Below are positions 18,411 through 29,628 of a stretch of 64,000 nt of DNA, piece by piece. Position numbers and translations under genes: made by a program. Source of the stretch: Odontesthes bonariensis (lineage: Eukaryota; Chordata; Actinopteri; Atheriniformes; Atherinopsidae); assembly GCF_027942865.1 (NCBI RefSeq), contig NC_134507.1:36695711-36759710 (forward strand), given 5' to 3'. The notes beneath the pieces were generated by a model. It was not told where the DNA came from, made no database searches, and worked only from the letters and a program-made list of their open reading frames with translations. Numbering within the stretch: position 1 is the stretch's first letter; every line of letters starts with the position of its first letter.

Positions 18411-20593
18411 CCAGAGGCCCGTCCAAACCAGTCAGTCAAATCCAGAGTCCTATTAATAGATAATAGGTCGGTGCATAAAATGTTCACATCGTCCATATAT
18501 AAAACACACTTTGTCGATAGTCCCCCGCTCCCCGGGACTCTCACCCCATTGATTCGGTGGTCCCTTCTCAAGCTCTGTGCCAGTGGTTCCACACAGATGA
18601 TGTAGAGGAGGGCAGATAACGGACAACCCTGACGGACACCGCAGTGGATGTTTACTGCTTTTGTCAGATGCCCGTTAACAAGGAATTTGCTGGTAATGCC
18701 CCGGTACAGCAGACCCACCCAAGTTATAAACCTTTCTGGGAACCCCATTTTTGGCAGTACCTGGAAAAGGTACTGGTGCGAGACCCGATCAAAGGCTTTC
18801 TCAAAGTCTAAATTTGGGACTGCTAGCCGAATGTTTCTGTCTCTCGCATAACAGATGGTGTCTCGGATCAGTACGAGGCTGTCGGTTATCTTCCTCCCCG
18901 GGATGGCACAGGCTTGATCCGGGTGAATCAGGTCTTCTAAAAACAAGGACATACGTGAGGCTAAAAGTTTACTAAAAAGTTTACAGTCAAAGTTTAAAAG
19001 TGTAATCGGTCTCCAATTCTTCAAGTCAGTCTTGTCTTTTTTTTTGTGAAGAAGAGTCACTATCCCTGCTCTAAAACTGTCAGGAAGTCGCTCAAGTTGC
19101 TCAAATTCCATAAAAACAGTAAACAAGTCAGGTGCTAAAATATCCCAAAAGGTCAAATAAAATTCTACGGGAAGTCCATCTTGTCCTGGGGACTTCCCTT
19201 TCTTAAAATTTGTAAAACATTTATTTAACTCTGAAATTGTAAAATCTTGGGTTAAAAGCACACTGTCTTTTACTGTTTTTTCTATGAAATTTAAAACTTC
19301 TGTCATGGTGTCCATTTCAACAGGTTTTTGTTCGTACAGTTCACGATAAAATTGTTCAACAGCTTGTTTAATTTCTTCCATTGAATCAACTGTGCACCCG
19401 TTCTCTTTTGTTAGCTTTAAAATGGCCCCCCCTTTATTCACAATTTTCTTAAAAAAATACCTTGTGCACTTCTCTCCTTCCTCTATTTCTCGTTCCCTGC
19501 TTCTTAAAATGACACCCTTACTTTTAATATCTGCTAAAATCGACATCTCTGTTTTCACTTGTTTAATTTCATCATTAAAATCCATCCCTTGTTGGTTTAA
19601 TTTAAAATAGCGCTGTAGTCGCTTCTGCAGTCCCATCATGCGTCTGTTTTCCCTATTCTTTTTTCTCCTACCTGCCTGTCTAAAGAAAGTCTGGGTCTTT
19701 TCCTTCACCATTTCCCACCAGTGTGCACGTGTATCGTAAAAGTCTTGAAGGGTCTGCCACTCGTGGTACTGCTCCCGGTACTGACTAACTATTTCATCTT
19801 CTTTTAGAAGGGAGCAGTTTAGTTTCCACAGACCACTTCTGGAAGTCACACCCGAAGAGAGTGATAGGGTGCAGGAAAGCATCAGGTGATCGGAAAAGAA
19901 AACAGGGGTCAATCTAGCATCGGTTGGTGGGCAGTCCCGTGTAAAAAGGTAATCTATATGAGAGGCTCTGGTGCCATCACCACTGAACCAGGTGAAGCCC
20001 TCCTCTCTGGGATGCATGGTTTTAAAACAGTCCTGAAGTTTAAAATCCTTGCATATGCCCTGTAATAAAACCGATGTTTTGTCAACTTTAAAAAATTCCC
20101 CTGCTCTTTTTCTGTCACTCCTGCTTAAAATACAGTTAAAATCACCCCCTAAAACGAGTGGTGCCCTACCTAGCATGTGGGACTGCAGGTCTTCTAAAAG
20201 GTCATACTGGTCATTTTTTTCGTTAAAGCCATAAATATTTAAGAGGTTAAAATCTTGTCCCATAAAAGTCAAATGTGCTAAAAGTGCCCGTCCGTCTCTC
20301 ACCACAGTGCTGCCCTTCACCAGAACCTGAGGGTTTTTGATTAAAATGGCCACTCCATCATTTTTGTTTTGGTTGGATCCACTCCACAATGATGTCTGTG
20401 GCCACATCTCCTCCCACTGTCTGTAGTGCTTTAAAAACGGTAGGCCGCATTCCTGTATTAAAAGAACATCTGACTTAAAAGAACTAAGAAAGGATAAAAC
20501 ACTCTGGGCTCTAACTTTCGACTTTACACTTCTCACATTAATAGTTGAGAGAGTGAGTGTTATGAGTATGGTTAAAAACAACAGGTATGACAT
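18411..20593 (-). pseudogene. Keno-like ORF2 N-terminal part (endonuclease and RT)
   Basis: Open from the ATG at 20593 through the APE-type endonuclease and most of the reverse transcriptase, including RQGCPLS and YMDD. It then runs into the hAT MITE at 18402. Nearly identical to residues 1-730 of the intact copy. It could still encode a truncated protein. Confidence 0.85.
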
Positions 20594-20642
20594 CTTAAAA
20601 GACTAAATGAGGGTTAAAACATTTCAAATGTCTTAAAAGCAG

Positions 20643-21950
20643 TTATGTAATTTCTTGTGAATGGAGCTCTTCCTTCACTTTTACAGGTGAGAGGCGAGGG
20701 TGTTGAGCTCTATTCCCCGGTCGGACTCTGGGGGTTGGCCTCTGTTGCAAGGTTTTGTTAAACTTTGAGACTCTAGGGGTTGATTGCAGAACTACATTTA
20801 AAAAAGAGACCTCATTTGGTGAATTGGAGGGGAAGACTCTGGGCTCCTCCACAGATGAACTGTCTGAGGTAGTCCCAGCTCTTCCCCTCTTCTCTGAGAC
20901 TATAGGAGAATCAGAGGACAATTCTGATGCAAGCCTCTTTGTTTGCTGGGCATCTGGGAGGGAGGCATCCTCGCTATCATCCTGTGATGGACTTCTTCAC
21001 ATTCTGAACTAGCTCCGCCTTCTGCCTGCACCACCTCCTCCTCCTCCTCTCCAGAACTCTCCATTGGTGGGGGTGTAGCAGGCCCCTCCCCCTCCTCTGC
21101 CTCACCCGACTGCTGTCCACCATTCAGGGATTTTGGCGGGAAGTTTGAATTTTCCAGCCCAGCTGTTTCAAGTAGCAACTGCCTCTGTCTGCCCTCCATT
21201 TCCTTCCTGCGTTTTTTTGGATTTCAATTTGTTGGCAAAGGATTTTGGGCAATCTCTGAAGAGGTGGTTTGATTCTCCACAGAGATTGCACTTTCTGCCA
21301 TTCGTACACTCTTCGAAGGTGTGACCGATTCCTCTACATTTGCCACAAAACACCTTCGTGCAGGCCTCCACCAGGTGCCCGTGCTCCCCACATTTGCGGC
21401 AGAGTTTGGGCTGTCCCTGGTAGTGGATGTAGCCTCTGTTTTCTCCCAAGACAATCATTGATGGGAGATGTTTCAGGCCCTGGAAGCCCTGGGGGTCTTG
21501 CCATTGTTGGATGGGGACCCTCCAGGCGCAGTTCCAGATGCCGTCAACATCCGTCACCTTCATTGCCTGGCCTTTAACAGTGCAGAATCTTCCCAACCAT
21601 ATACAGATATCTTCTGCGTTCACCATTTCATTGAACATTCTGACAATTACTGTCTTCAGAGTATTGTCAGTAAGTTTCTCAACAGTAAACGCAGAAAACT
21701 GGGCTTGCACATTTTCAAATCTTGTCCAAAACTCCTGCAGCAAAGCTGCAGTGCGAAAACTTACATCGAAACCTTTGTTAAAAGGCAATGACAGGATGCA
21801 ATTCAAATCGTCTGGCTTGAAGTTCAATATGTTTTGAATTAGCTTCCGAGAGAAGTCCAATCTGGACATCTCTATAAGCTTTCCTTCTTTTTCTTTAAAT
21901 AAAAATCTAGCGCTGTGGTGCCTCCTCATGCCAGCATTGTTAGCCGACAT
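20643..21950 (-). pseudogene. Keno-like ORF1, frameshifted
   Basis: ATG at 21950. Three CCHC zinc knuckles are intact, then the frame is lost near 21170 (a segment encoding NELLE in the other copy is altered). The acidic C-terminal part continues in other frames down to 20643. Confidence 0.85.
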
Positions 21951-22295
21951 GATGGAGGCACCACAAACAGTTTTTAAATAAAATGCTTAAAAGAACAATA
22001 ATAAATATCACACTAAAAACCCAATAAGGAGTAAAAAGTGGATAAAAAGGTACTAAAAGGGATACTTACCTTCCTCTAAAAAAACGGAACACCGACACCG
22101 CCCCTGTTTCAGCTGAAACTCGTTCAAAAAACAAAAACCTGAAAAAAGGGGGTAATAAAGGAAAATTTAAATACAAAGAACTCCAACTACAAAAGACTTG
22201 GAATACTTTGATCGAACACAAAAAGGAACCTCCAAAGCGAGAAAATTTAATGCCGAAAAGGCATAAAATAGTCCACCCAAAGGAGGCGATCGCAG

Positions 22296-22321
22296 TCTTA
22301 GCCAAAAGGCCGAGAAGCGAT
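22296..22321 (-). pseudogene. U2: U2 snRNA first 26 nt at LINE 5' junction
   Basis: Reads ATCGCTTCTCGGCCTTTTGG then CTAAGA, U2 nt 1-26, followed directly by the LINE 5' end (CTGCGATCGCC). Branch-point-pairing nt 33-38 and everything downstream are missing here. The U2 promoter lies at 22322-22480. Confidence 0.92.
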
Positions 22322-22480
22322 AACCCTCCACTGTTTCACGTCCGAGCGCCCTTCCTGGCACAATGCGCACTTGTGGCGGTGCTCTTTATTTGCCTACAAA
22401 GCGTCACTTTGCACCTCCGCCCACCCGCTGCAGTGAGCACTCTTCAGCCGTTTCAGATGGTACAACTTTGCACTCCCGCC
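22322..22480 (-). promoter_or_regulatory. U2 snRNA promoter upstream of LINE 1
   Basis: GCACCGCC at -61 (22382) is the PSE candidate. The same 150-170 bp occurs upstream of the second U2 start (29629-29792). Read-through from U2 would produce a chimeric U2(1-26)-LINE transcript. Confidence 0.6.
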
Positions 22481-22619
22481 CGCTCCACTGAGCACCATTC
22501 AAACAACAATTTAGCGCTCCAGCTTTGAACATGGGCACGGTCTCAACAAATAAGGTGACTCTACTCCGAGAAGTCACTTGGCACAGCAAGAAGATTTCCT
22601 TTGCACAGACAGAATGGGC

Positions 22620-22735
22620 TTCACCCGCAAAGGTAAAGCCTTCCAAAGATAGAAAAAACTCATTAATGTTGCCCTCCACGGAAGTCTTTAGTAAAAGGCA
22701 AAAGACTTGTACGTTATGAAGAGAAACCAGAGTAC
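22620..22735 (-). ncRNA. U5: U5 snRNA gene
   Basis: Reads GTACTCTGGTTTCTCTTCA at the 5' end, then the invariant loop GCCTTTTACT flanked by AAGTCTTT / AAAGACTT, a fully paired stem whose sequence differs from human U5, implying compensatory change. The Sm-like run is GTTTTTTC (human has ATTTTTTG), followed by a short 3' hairpin aaggctttacctt. U5 aligns exon ends in the spliceosome. A CACCG PSE candidate lies at -63. The weak Sm site leaves open that this is a decaying copy. The 3' end is approximate. Confidence 0.85.
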
Positions 22736-22788
22736 GAGTATTTGACACTGCGGGAGCGGTGCATCAGGCTAGTTGGCATAGCCACCTT

Positions 22789-22800
22789 CCCCACGGTGAG
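22789..22800 (-). promoter_or_regulatory. candidate PSE of U5
   Basis: CTCACCGTGGGG on the minus strand, 54-65 bp upstream of U5; shares CACCG with the U1 and U2 candidates. Confidence 0.55.
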
Positions 22801-23041
22801 CTTTGCTTGGTTGAGACGCTGGCTCCTCGGCCGACCAGGTAGGAACAATCGGGCCCTATTCAATGGCTGCTTTGTCTTTTACTCTGTGCAAAAGACTAGG
22901 GGTGTTGAGGCTTTGTTCTGACCGCTCATTGGGTGTAGAGGTTTTTTTCAAGCAATTCTCCCAGTCGGCCCAATCCCAGAGCCATCTCAAAGTGGAGTTC
23001 ACTTTCACTCTCTTTTTTCGCAGACTAAAAGCCAGAGTTTT
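22801..23041. other. spacer between U5 and 5S fragment
   Basis: No gene recognised. It is the distal promoter side of U5 plus unassigned sequence up to a truncated 5S copy. Confidence 0.4.
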
Positions 23042-23119
23042 ATCTCAGAAGCTAAGCAGAGTCGGACCTGGTTAGTACTTGGATGGGGAGACCGCCTGGG
23101 AATACCAGGTGCTGTAAGC
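23042..23119 (+). pseudogene. 5S: 5S rRNA fragment (nt ~42-120)
   Basis: Matches the 3' two thirds of 5S rRNA (agaagctaagcag ... gttagtacttggatgg ... accaggtgctgtaagcc). A TTTT follows at 23121-23124. The first ~41 nt are missing, and an extra g in gatggggag departs from the consensus. It keeps the internal control region but not the 5' end. Confidence 0.85.
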
Positions 23120-23187
23120 CTTTTGGCTTCTCCAGGCGCATGCAGTTTGACTGCGTCAAATGCAAAGGCAGTCCCTGTTTGACTTTT

Positions 23188-23335
23188 TGGAACTGCTCCT
23201 TTGTCAGGACAAAGTTAAATGTATGAGGATCAAAGGTAACCATGACCTGGGACATCTTAGCAGATCCAGGATCAGCAAGATGGATCACAGGGTGATCAAC
23301 AGATGTTTCAACAAAAGACATGCAGAGAGAAGAGA
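23188..23335. repeat. spacer segment repeated at 29793-30022
   Basis: Begins aggacaaagttaaatgtatg and ends caacaaaagacatgcag. The copy at 29793 has the same start and end but an extra ~90 bp with a (GT)n. Here it sits between two 5S copies; there it abuts a U2 promoter. It is probably part of the original small-RNA gene repeat unit. Confidence 0.75.
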
Positions 23336-23347
23336 AGAGAGAAAAAT

Positions 23348-23465
23348 GCTTACAGCACCTGGTATTCCCAAGCGGTCTCCCGTCCAAGTACTAACCAGGC
23401 CCGACCCTGCTTGGCTTCCGAGTTCGGACGAGATCGGGCGTGTTCAGGGCGGTGTGGCCGTAAGC
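23348..23465 (-). rRNA. 5S: 5S rRNA gene
   Basis: A complete 118-nt 5S: starts gcttacggccacaccgccct, contains the control-region phrase agccaagcagggtcgggcct and ends ccaggtgctgtaagc. A TTTTT (RNA polymerase III stop) comes within a few bases (on the minus strand, cattttt). Several differences from the common vertebrate sequence (for example gcttgg for gcctgg) may mark an oocyte-type or diverged copy. Same strand as the U2 and U5 genes. Confidence 0.88.
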
Positions 23466-23832
23466 CACAGTCCCTGTGACAAATATGTGTTACATAGGTG
23501 CTGGAACCATACGTTTCCCCTATTTTACCAGAGAGTTGGCTTGAGAGGCTGATGTTGAGCCTGCACGTCGACTTCCCTGATGTGTTTTTTCTCTGCAGCT
23601 GAAAATGGGACTCTCAGATAACTTAGTGTGTGTCTGTCAAGCTCCTCTGTTCTCTGTGTGTAGTTTGGTGTTCATGGTCATACAGAGAAACCAGGGAAGC
23701 TCAATCCCACGACATGCTCATAAACTGCGTCTTTTCTAAAGATTATAGTTCCATTTTAGAAGTCAGAATACAACGGCTCCCTGGAACTACCACCATGTAC
23801 CGCTGGTTTTGTTATTTCACAAGAGTTGGGAA
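23466..23832. other. spacer between 5S and U2 3' part
   Basis: No gene seen. The part next to 23832 is the 3' flank of U2. A short match to the U5 start (agagaaaccag, 23682) is not extended. Confidence 0.4.
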
Positions 23833-23982
23833 GAGTGCACTGTTCCCGGCGGCACTGCAGTACCGGGTCGATGCGTGGAGTGAACGGAGCAAGCCCCTTT
23901 TTCAACCCCTGTGCCTAAAAATCCATTTAATACGTAGTCCTCATATAAAGGACGTATCAGATATTAAACTGATAAGAACAGA
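23833..23982 (-). pseudogene. U2: U2 snRNA 3' part (nt ~41 to end)
   Basis: Reads TGTTCTTATCAGTTTAATAT at the start and ends gtgcactc, covering stem IIa, the Sm region and stems III-IV of U2. The Sm run is gattttta, where ATTTTTG is expected, and stem IIb is changed. It is the downstream flank of the intact LINE. U2 nt 27 to ~40, including the branch-point-pairing GTAGTA, are absent from both flanks. Confidence 0.9.
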
Positions 23983-24363
23983 TTTTTTTCTTTTGAAAAA
24001 ATTTATTGACACTAATACATCACATTTTCATAAAAACTTCATATTTAAGACATATGTTTTACCTATGAATAAAAACATCAATAAATAAGTGTAATCTGTA
24101 TAACCACATTTAAAACAACAACAATAAAACAAATTTTTCATGGGATATTACAGATAAGGTCAATGTTGTCTAAGGTAAAAGTTACATGTGAAGTAGTTCT
24201 CATGCGAGTAGCAGTTTGTATTGAGTGTCTTTAAAAAGGAGTGCATTAGTTAAAATGCTCTCTTCCAAGTCCATTTTTTGTGCAGGAGCGCAGTGAGTCC
24301 CTACCCAGGGAAACTCATTTCGCTCCCCCAAACAGTAGGTCTCTCGGGATCCTGTCGTGGTGC

Positions 24364-27300
24364 TCAGAGGAGATCCCCACCCTGTTGCTCCTTCCCACCT
24401 GCCTCACCCGGAGAGCCAGGCCGTCGCTGCTTTGACCTTTTTGTGTGTAGCTCCGGCTCCTTCATCCGAATGGGCACAGAGGCGATTCTTCTTTGTGGAT
24501 GTGTCCTAGGCCCGCCGCCTGCAGCTCCGGCCGCTTGAGCCGCCGCTGCGGCCATCCGGATCACAGCCACGGGGGGGATCTGCATGCGCTTCCTCACCAG
24601 CAAGTTCCAGTAGGTCCACATGGCGTCTTTGATGGCGGCTAGGGTGAGCCACTGCTTAGCAAAGTCCTTCTTTTTCATTTTTGTTTGGCTCACCCCATAG
24701 AGCACGAGTTGTGCTGTGAGGACCTCCCTTGCTGGCAAGTAGGGGAATTGCAAGGAGCCGGCTGTTGCCCACTGGTCTGCAGCAGCGCTGCACTCCCAGA
24801 GCAGGTGCCTCACCGACTCAGGCGCGCCACAACCAGGTCGCGGGCAGGTTGAGATCGCTGACATGCCCCGGGAGTGCATAACGGACCTGACTGGCAGGAT
24901 CTCATGAGCCACCATCCACGACAGGTCCCGAAGTCTGTTTGGGAAAGCGGAATGGTTGACGTTGCACCAAACTGTTGAGGGCTCGCCGAACACGAGCCCA
25001 CGCACTGGACTCACTGGTTCCCGCTCCTGCACAACAGAAATCAAAGAGCGGTGGTTTGTTAAAACATGCAACTCCTCTGCCTCCAAGTTAAAATGCTTTA
25101 AGAACGTCTGGATAAAAGCATAGGATGGTGGCAGGCTAAAAGACACAGGCACTTTTAGGTCGGTGGGTAAAATCTTCAGTCTTCTGAGGTAAGAACCCAT
25201 CCAGAATCGTGTCATTGCTTTAGTTTTGGGGTTTCCGGATGGGTCTGTGGCCTGTAGGATGTGCAGTGTAGTGTATCTGCTTCCTAAAAACAAATAAAAA
25301 TCAGGCACTCCTTTTCCTCCTTTCTCTTTTTGTTTCTTCATTACATCTCTCCTCAATCTTTCCCACTTGGAGCCCCACAGAAAATAAAAAATGGCTCGGT
25401 CCAGGTCTAAAAGCACTTTTCTAGGTGGGATAAAAACAGAACTGTTTAGTAAAAGCAAAGGTAAAATCACGGCTTTGATGATTAAAACCTTTCCTTCAAT
25501 GGTCAGTCCTCTAAGTCCCCAGTATCCTAGTCTTTGCTTTACTTTCCCTACCACGTCTGACCAGTTTGATGTCCCTCCCCCTTCCTTGTCAAAATTAATC
25601 CCCAGTATTTTCTGTTTTGTCTGGGTTATAGTCACGGGGAGTCCTGCAGTCTCAGTCGCTGTCCATGGCCCATAAAATTGGGCTTGGGTCTTGTTTCTGT
25701 TTAGCTTTGCCCCAGAGGCCCGTCCATACCAGTCGGTCAAGTCCAGAGTCCTATTGATAGATAATAGGTCTGTACATAAAATGTTCACGTCGTCCATATA
25801 TAAAACACACTTTGTCGATAGTCCCCCGCTCCCCGGGACTCTCACCCCATTGATTCGGTGGTCCCTTCTCAAGCTCTGTGCCAGTGGTTCCACACAGATG
25901 ATGTAGAGGAGGGCAGATAACGGACAACCCTGACGGACACCGCAGTGGATGTTTACTGCTTTTGTCAGATGCCCGTTAAAAAGGAATTTGCTGGTAATGC
26001 CCCGGTACAGCAGACCCACCCAAGCTATAAACCTTTCTGGGAACCCCATTTTTGGCAGTACCTGGAAAAGGTACTGGTGCGAGACCCGATCAAAGGCTTT
26101 CTCAAAGTCTAAATTTAGGACTGCTAGCCGAATGTTTCTGTCTCTCGCATAACAGATGGTGTCTTGGATCAGTACGAGGCTGTCGGTTATCTTCCTCCCC
26201 GGGATGGCACAGGCTTGATCCGGGTGAATCAGGTCTTCTAAAAACAAGGACATACGTGAGGCTAAAAGTTTACTAAAAAGTTTACAGTCAAAGTTTAAAA
26301 GTGTAATCGGTCTCCAATTCTTCAAGTCAGTCTTGTCTTTTTTTTTGTGAAGAAGAGTCACTATCCCTGCTCTAAAACTGTCAGGAAGTCGGTCAAGTTG
26401 CTCAAATTCCATAAAAACAGTAAACAAGTCAGGTGCTAAAATATCCCAAAAGGTCAAATAAAATTCCAAGGGAAGTCCATCTTGTCCTGGGGACTTCCCT
26501 TTCTTAAAATTTGTAAAACATTTATTTAACTCTGAAATTGTAAAATCTTGGGTTAAAAGCACACTGTCTTTTACTGTTTTTTCTATGAAATTTAAAACTT
26601 CTGTCATGGTGTCCATTTCAACAGGTTTTTGTTCGTACAATTCACGATAAAATTGTTCAACAGCTTGTTTAATTTCTTCCATTGAATCAACTGTGCACCC
26701 GTTCTCTTTTGTTAGCTTTAAAATGGCCCCCCCTTTATTCACAATTTTCTTAAAAAAATACCTTGTGCACTTCTCTCCTTCCTCTATTTCTCGTTCCCTG
26801 CTTCTTAAAATGGCACCCTTACTTTTAATATCTGCTAAAATCGACATCTCTGTTTTCACTTGTTTAATTTCATCATTAAAATCCATCCCTTGTTGGTTTA
26901 ATTTAAAATAGCGCTGTAGTCGCTTCTGCAGTCCCATCATGCGTCTGTTTTCCCTATTGTTTTTTCTCCTACCTGCCTGTCTAAAGAAAGTCTGGGTCTT
27001 TTCCTTCACCATTTCCCACCAGTGTGCACGTGTATCGTAAAAGTCTTGAAGGGTCTGCCACTCGTGGTACTGCTCCCGGTACTGACTAACTATTTCGTCT
27101 TCTTTTAAAAAGGAGCAGTTTAGTTTCCACAGACCACTTCCGGAAGTCACACCCGAAGAGAGTGATAGGGTGCAGGAAAGCATTAGGTGATCGGAAAAGA
27201 AAACGGGGGTCAATCTAGCATCGGTTGGTGGGCAGTCACGTGTAAAAAGGTAGTCTATACGAGAGGCTCTGGTGCCATCACCACTGAACCAGGTGAAGCC

Positions 27301-27894
27301 CTCCTCTCTGGGATGCATGGTTTTAAAACAGTCCTGAAGTTTAAAATCCTTGCATATGCCCTGTAATAAAACCGATGTTTTGTCAACTTTAAAAAATTCC
27401 CCTGCTCTTTTTCTGTCACTCCTGCTTAAAATACAGTTAAAATCACCCCCTAAAACTAGTGGTGCCCTACCTAGCATGTGGGACTGCAGGTCTTCTAAAA
27501 GGTCATACCGGTCATTTTTTTCGTTAAAGCCATAAATATTTAAGAGGTTAAAATCTTGTCCCATAAAAGTCAAATGTGCTAAAAGTGCCCGTCCGTCTCT
27601 CACCACAGTGCTGCCCTTCACCAGAACCTGAGGGTTTTTGATCAAAATGGCCACTCCATCATTTTTGTTTTGGTTGGATCCACTCCACAATGATGTCTGT
27701 GGCCACATCTCCTCCCACTGTCTGTAGTGCTTTAAAAACGGTAGGCCGCATTCCTGTATTAAAAGAACATCTGACTTAAAAGAACTAAGAAAGGATAAAA
27801 CACTCTGAGCTCTAACTTTCGACTTTACACTTCTCACATTAATAGTTGAGAGAGTGAGTGTCATGAGTATGGTTAAAAACAACAGGTATGACAT
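24364..27894 (-). CDS. LINE ORF2: endonuclease and reverse transcriptase
   Basis: 1,176 codons. Residues ~15-245 are an APE-type endonuclease (QECG with E48, GDFN with D151, RIDY with D214, SDH with H236). This domain nicks the target DNA and so would set U2 specificity. RT spans ~450-760 with [31 protein letters not shown] and YMDD (699-702; most LINEs have YADD or FADD). Near the C-terminus is the Cys/His motif CPRPGC ... H ... C common in L1-group ORF2. Start chosen at MSYLL, 49 bp after ORF1, as in the decayed copy. No breaks seen. Confidence 0.92.
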   Translation of the reverse strand: MSYLLFLTILMTLTLSTINVRSVKSKVRAQSVLSFLSSFKSDVLLIQECGLPFLKHYRQWEEMWPQTSLWSGSNQNKNDGVAILIKNPQVLVKGSTVVRDGRALLAHLTFMGQDFNLLNIYGFNEKNDRYDLLEDLQSHMLGRAPLVLGGDFNCILSRSDRKRAGEFFKVDKTSVLLQGICKDFKLQDCFKTMHPREEGFTWFSGDGTRASRIDYLFTRDCPPTDARLTPVFFSDHLMLSCTLSLSSGVTSGSGLWKLNCSFLKEDEIVSQYREQYHEWQTLQDFYDTRAHWWEMVKEKTQTFFRQAGRRKNNRENRRMMGLQKRLQRYFKLNQQGMDFNDEIKQVKTEMSILADIKSKGAILRSREREIEEGEKCTRYFFKKIVNKGGAILKLTKENGCTVDSMEEIKQAVEQFYRELYEQKPVEMDTMTEVLNFIEKTVKDSVLLTQDFTISELNKCFTNFKKGKSPGQDGLPLEFYLTFWDILAPDLFTVFMEFEQLDRLPDSFRAGIVTLLHKKKDKTDLKNWRPITLLNFDCKLFSKLLASRMSLFLEDLIHPDQACAIPGRKITDSLVLIQDTICYARDRNIRLAVLNLDFEKAFDRVSHQYLFQVLPKMGFPERFIAWVGLLYRGITSKFLFNGHLTKAVNIHCGVRQGCPLSALLYIICVEPLAQSLRRDHRINGVRVPGSGGLSTKCVLYMDDVNILCTDLLSINRTLDLTDWYGRASGAKLNRNKTQAQFYGPWTATETAGLPVTITQTKQKILGINFDKEGGGTSNWSDVVGKVKQRLGYWGLRGLTIEGKVLIIKAVILPLLLLNSSVFIPPRKVLLDLDRAIFYFLWGSKWERLRRDVMKKQKEKGGKGVPDFYLFLGSRYTTLHILQATDPSGNPKTKAMTRFWMGSYLRRLKILPTDLKVPVSFSLPPSYAFIQTFLKHFNLEAEELHVLTNHRSLISVVQEREPVSPVRGLVFGEPSTVWCNVNHSAFPNRLRDLSWMVAHEILPVRSVMHSRGMSAISTCPRPGCGAPESVRHLLWECSAAADQWATAGSLQFPYLPAREVLTAQLVLYGVSQTKMKKKDFAKQWLTLAAIKDAMWTYWNLLVRKRMQIPPVAVIRMAAAAAQAAGAAGGGPRTHPQRRIASVPIRMKEPELHTKRSKQRRPGSPGEAGGKEQQGGDLL

Positions 27895-27943
27895 CTTAAA
27901 AGACTAAATGAGGGTTAAAACATTTAAAATGTCTTAAAAGCAG

Positions 27944-29257
27944 TTATGTAATTTCTTGTGAATGGAGCTCTTCCTTCACTTCTACAGATGAGAGGCGAGG
28001 GTGTTGAGCTCTATTCCCCGGTCGGACTCTGGGGGTTGGCCTCTGTTGCAAGGTTTTGTTAAACTTTGAGTCTCTAGGGGTTGATTGCAGAACTACATTT
28101 AAAAAAGAGACCTCATTTGGTGAATTGGAGGGGAAGACTCTGGGCTCCTCCACAGATGAACTGTCTGAGGTAGTCCCAGCTCTTCCCCTCTTCTCTGAGA
28201 CTATAGGAGAATCAGAGGACAATTCTGATGCAAGCCTCTTTGTTTGCTGGGCATCTGTGAGGGAGGCATCCTCGCTATCATCCTGTGATTGGACTTCTTC
28301 ACATTCTGAACTAGCTCCGCCTTCTGCCTGCACCACCTCCTCCTCCTCCTCTCCAGAACTCTCCATTGGTGGGGGTGTAGCAGGCCCCTCCCCCTCCTCG
28401 GCCTCACCTGACTGCTGTCCACCATTCAGGGATTTTGGCGGGAAGTTTGAATTTTCCAGCCCAGCTGTTTCAAGTAGCTCGTTAACTGCCTCGGTCTGCC
28501 CTCCATTTCCTTCCCGCGTTTTTCTGGATTTCAATTTGTTGGCAAAGGATTTTGGGCAATCTCTGAAGAGGTGGTTTGATTCTCCACAGAGATTGCACTT
28601 TCTGCCATTCGTACACTCTTCGAAGGTGTGACCGATTCCTCTACATTTGCCACAAAACACCCTCGTACAGGCCTCCACCAGGTGCCCGTGCTCCCCACAT
28701 TTGCAGCAGAGTTTGGGCTGTCCCTGGTAGTGGATGTAGCCTCTGTTTTCTCCCAAGACAATCATTGATGGGAGATGTTTCAGGCCCTGGAAGCCCTGGG
28801 GGTCTTGCCATTGTTGGATGGGGACCCTCCAGGCGCAGTTCCAGATGCCGTCAACATCCCTCACCTTCATTGCCTGGCCTTTAACAGTGCAGAATCTTCC
28901 CAACCATATACAGATATCTTCTGCGTTCACCATTTCATTGAACATTCTGACAATTACTGTCTTCAGAGTATTGTCAGTAAGTTTCTCAACAGTAAAAGCA
29001 GAAAACTGGGCTTGCACATTTTCAAATCTTGTCCAAAACTCCTGCAGCAAAGCTGCAGTGCGAAAACTTACATCGAAACCTTTGTTAAAAGGCAATGACA
29101 GGATGCAATTCAAATCGTCTGGCTTGAAGTTCAATATGTTTTGAATTAGCTTCCGAGAGAAGTCCAATCTGGACATCTCTATAAGCTTTCCTTCTTTTTC
29201 TTTAAATAAAAATCTAGCGCTGTGGTGCCTCCTCATGCCAGCATAGTTAGCCGACAT
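27944..29257 (-). CDS. LINE ORF1: CCHC zinc-knuckle RNA-binding protein
   Basis: 437 codons. The N-terminal ~180 residues are of the Tx1/L1-type ORF1 with no motif I can name. Three CCHC knuckles follow at about 184-197, 202-215 and 221-234 ([42 protein letters not shown]). An acidic, Glu/Ser-rich stretch (260-340) and a basic tail complete it. It should bind the element RNA and form RNPs with ORF2. Intact, unlike the copy at 20643-21950. Confidence 0.9.
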   Translation of the reverse strand: MSANYAGMRRHHSARFLFKEKEGKLIEMSRLDFSRKLIQNILNFKPDDLNCILSLPFNKGFDVSFRTAALLQEFWTRFENVQAQFSAFTVEKLTDNTLKTVIVRMFNEMVNAEDICIWLGRFCTVKGQAMKVRDVDGIWNCAWRVPIQQWQDPQGFQGLKHLPSMIVLGENRGYIHYQGQPKLCCKCGEHGHLVEACTRVFCGKCRGIGHTFEECTNGRKCNLCGESNHLFRDCPKSFANKLKSRKTREGNGGQTEAVNELLETAGLENSNFPPKSLNGGQQSGEAEEGEGPATPPPMESSGEEEEEVVQAEGGASSECEEVQSQDDSEDASLTDAQQTKRLASELSSDSPIVSEKRGRAGTTSDSSSVEEPRVFPSNSPNEVSFLNVVLQSTPRDSKFNKTLQQRPTPRVRPGNRAQHPRLSSVEVKEELHSQEIT

Positions 29258-29602
29258 GATGGAGGCACCACAAACAGTTTTTAAATAAAATGCTTAAAAG
29301 AACAATAATAAATATCACACTAAAAACCCAATAAGGAGTAAAAAGTGGATAAAAAGGTACTAAAAGGGATACTTACCTTCCTCTAAAAAAACGGAACACC
29401 GACACCGACCCTGTTTCAGCTGAAACTCGTTCAAAAAACAAAAACCTGAAAAAAGGGGGTAATAAAGGAAAATTTAAATACAAAGAACTCCAACTACAAA
29501 AGACTTGGAATACTTTGATCGAACACAAAAAAGAACCTCCAAAGCGAGAAAATTTAATGCCGAAAAGGCATAAAATAGTCCACCCAAAGGAGGCGATCGC
29601 AG

Positions 29603-29628
29603 TCTTAGCCAAAAGGCCGAGAAGCGAT
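29603..29628 (-). pseudogene. U2: U2 snRNA first 26 nt at LINE 5' junction
   Basis: Same 26 nt and same junction base as at 22296-22321. Two independent copies cut at the same nucleotide support site-specific insertion (or one insertion duplicated with its array unit). Confidence 0.92.

Larger units (their letters stand above)
16752..22295 (-). mobile_element. Keno-like Tx1-clade LINE in U2 snRNA gene, decayed copy
   Basis: Same element as 23984-29602 in the same orientation. Its 5' end joins U2 nt 26 (22296). It is cut off at the 3' side near 16752. It is interrupted by a hAT MITE (18119-18402) and a probable solo LTR (17408-17852). ORF1 (from 21950) shifts frame after about codon 255. ORF2 (from 20593) is broken by the insertions and by later stops. 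Dead copy. Confidence 0.85.
23984..29602 (-). mobile_element. Keno-like LINE inserted in U2 snRNA gene, intact copy
   Basis: A ~5.6-kb non-LTR retrotransposon of the Tx1 clade (L1 group). 5' junction with U2 nt 26 (29603), 3' junction with U2 nt ~41 (23982). It has a ~340-bp 5' UTR, ORF1 (437 aa), a 49-bp gap, ORF2 (1,176 aa) and a ~380-bp 3' UTR. Keno elements of fish are known to insert into U2 genes, which fits both flanks. About 14 bp of target is missing, so it carries a target deletion in place of a duplication. Both ORFs are open, suggesting recent activity. Confidence 0.9.

Noticed and set aside
23680-23700. Second U5 start (agagaaaccag)
   Set aside because: Only 11 bases match; no U5 loop or stem follows on the minus strand.
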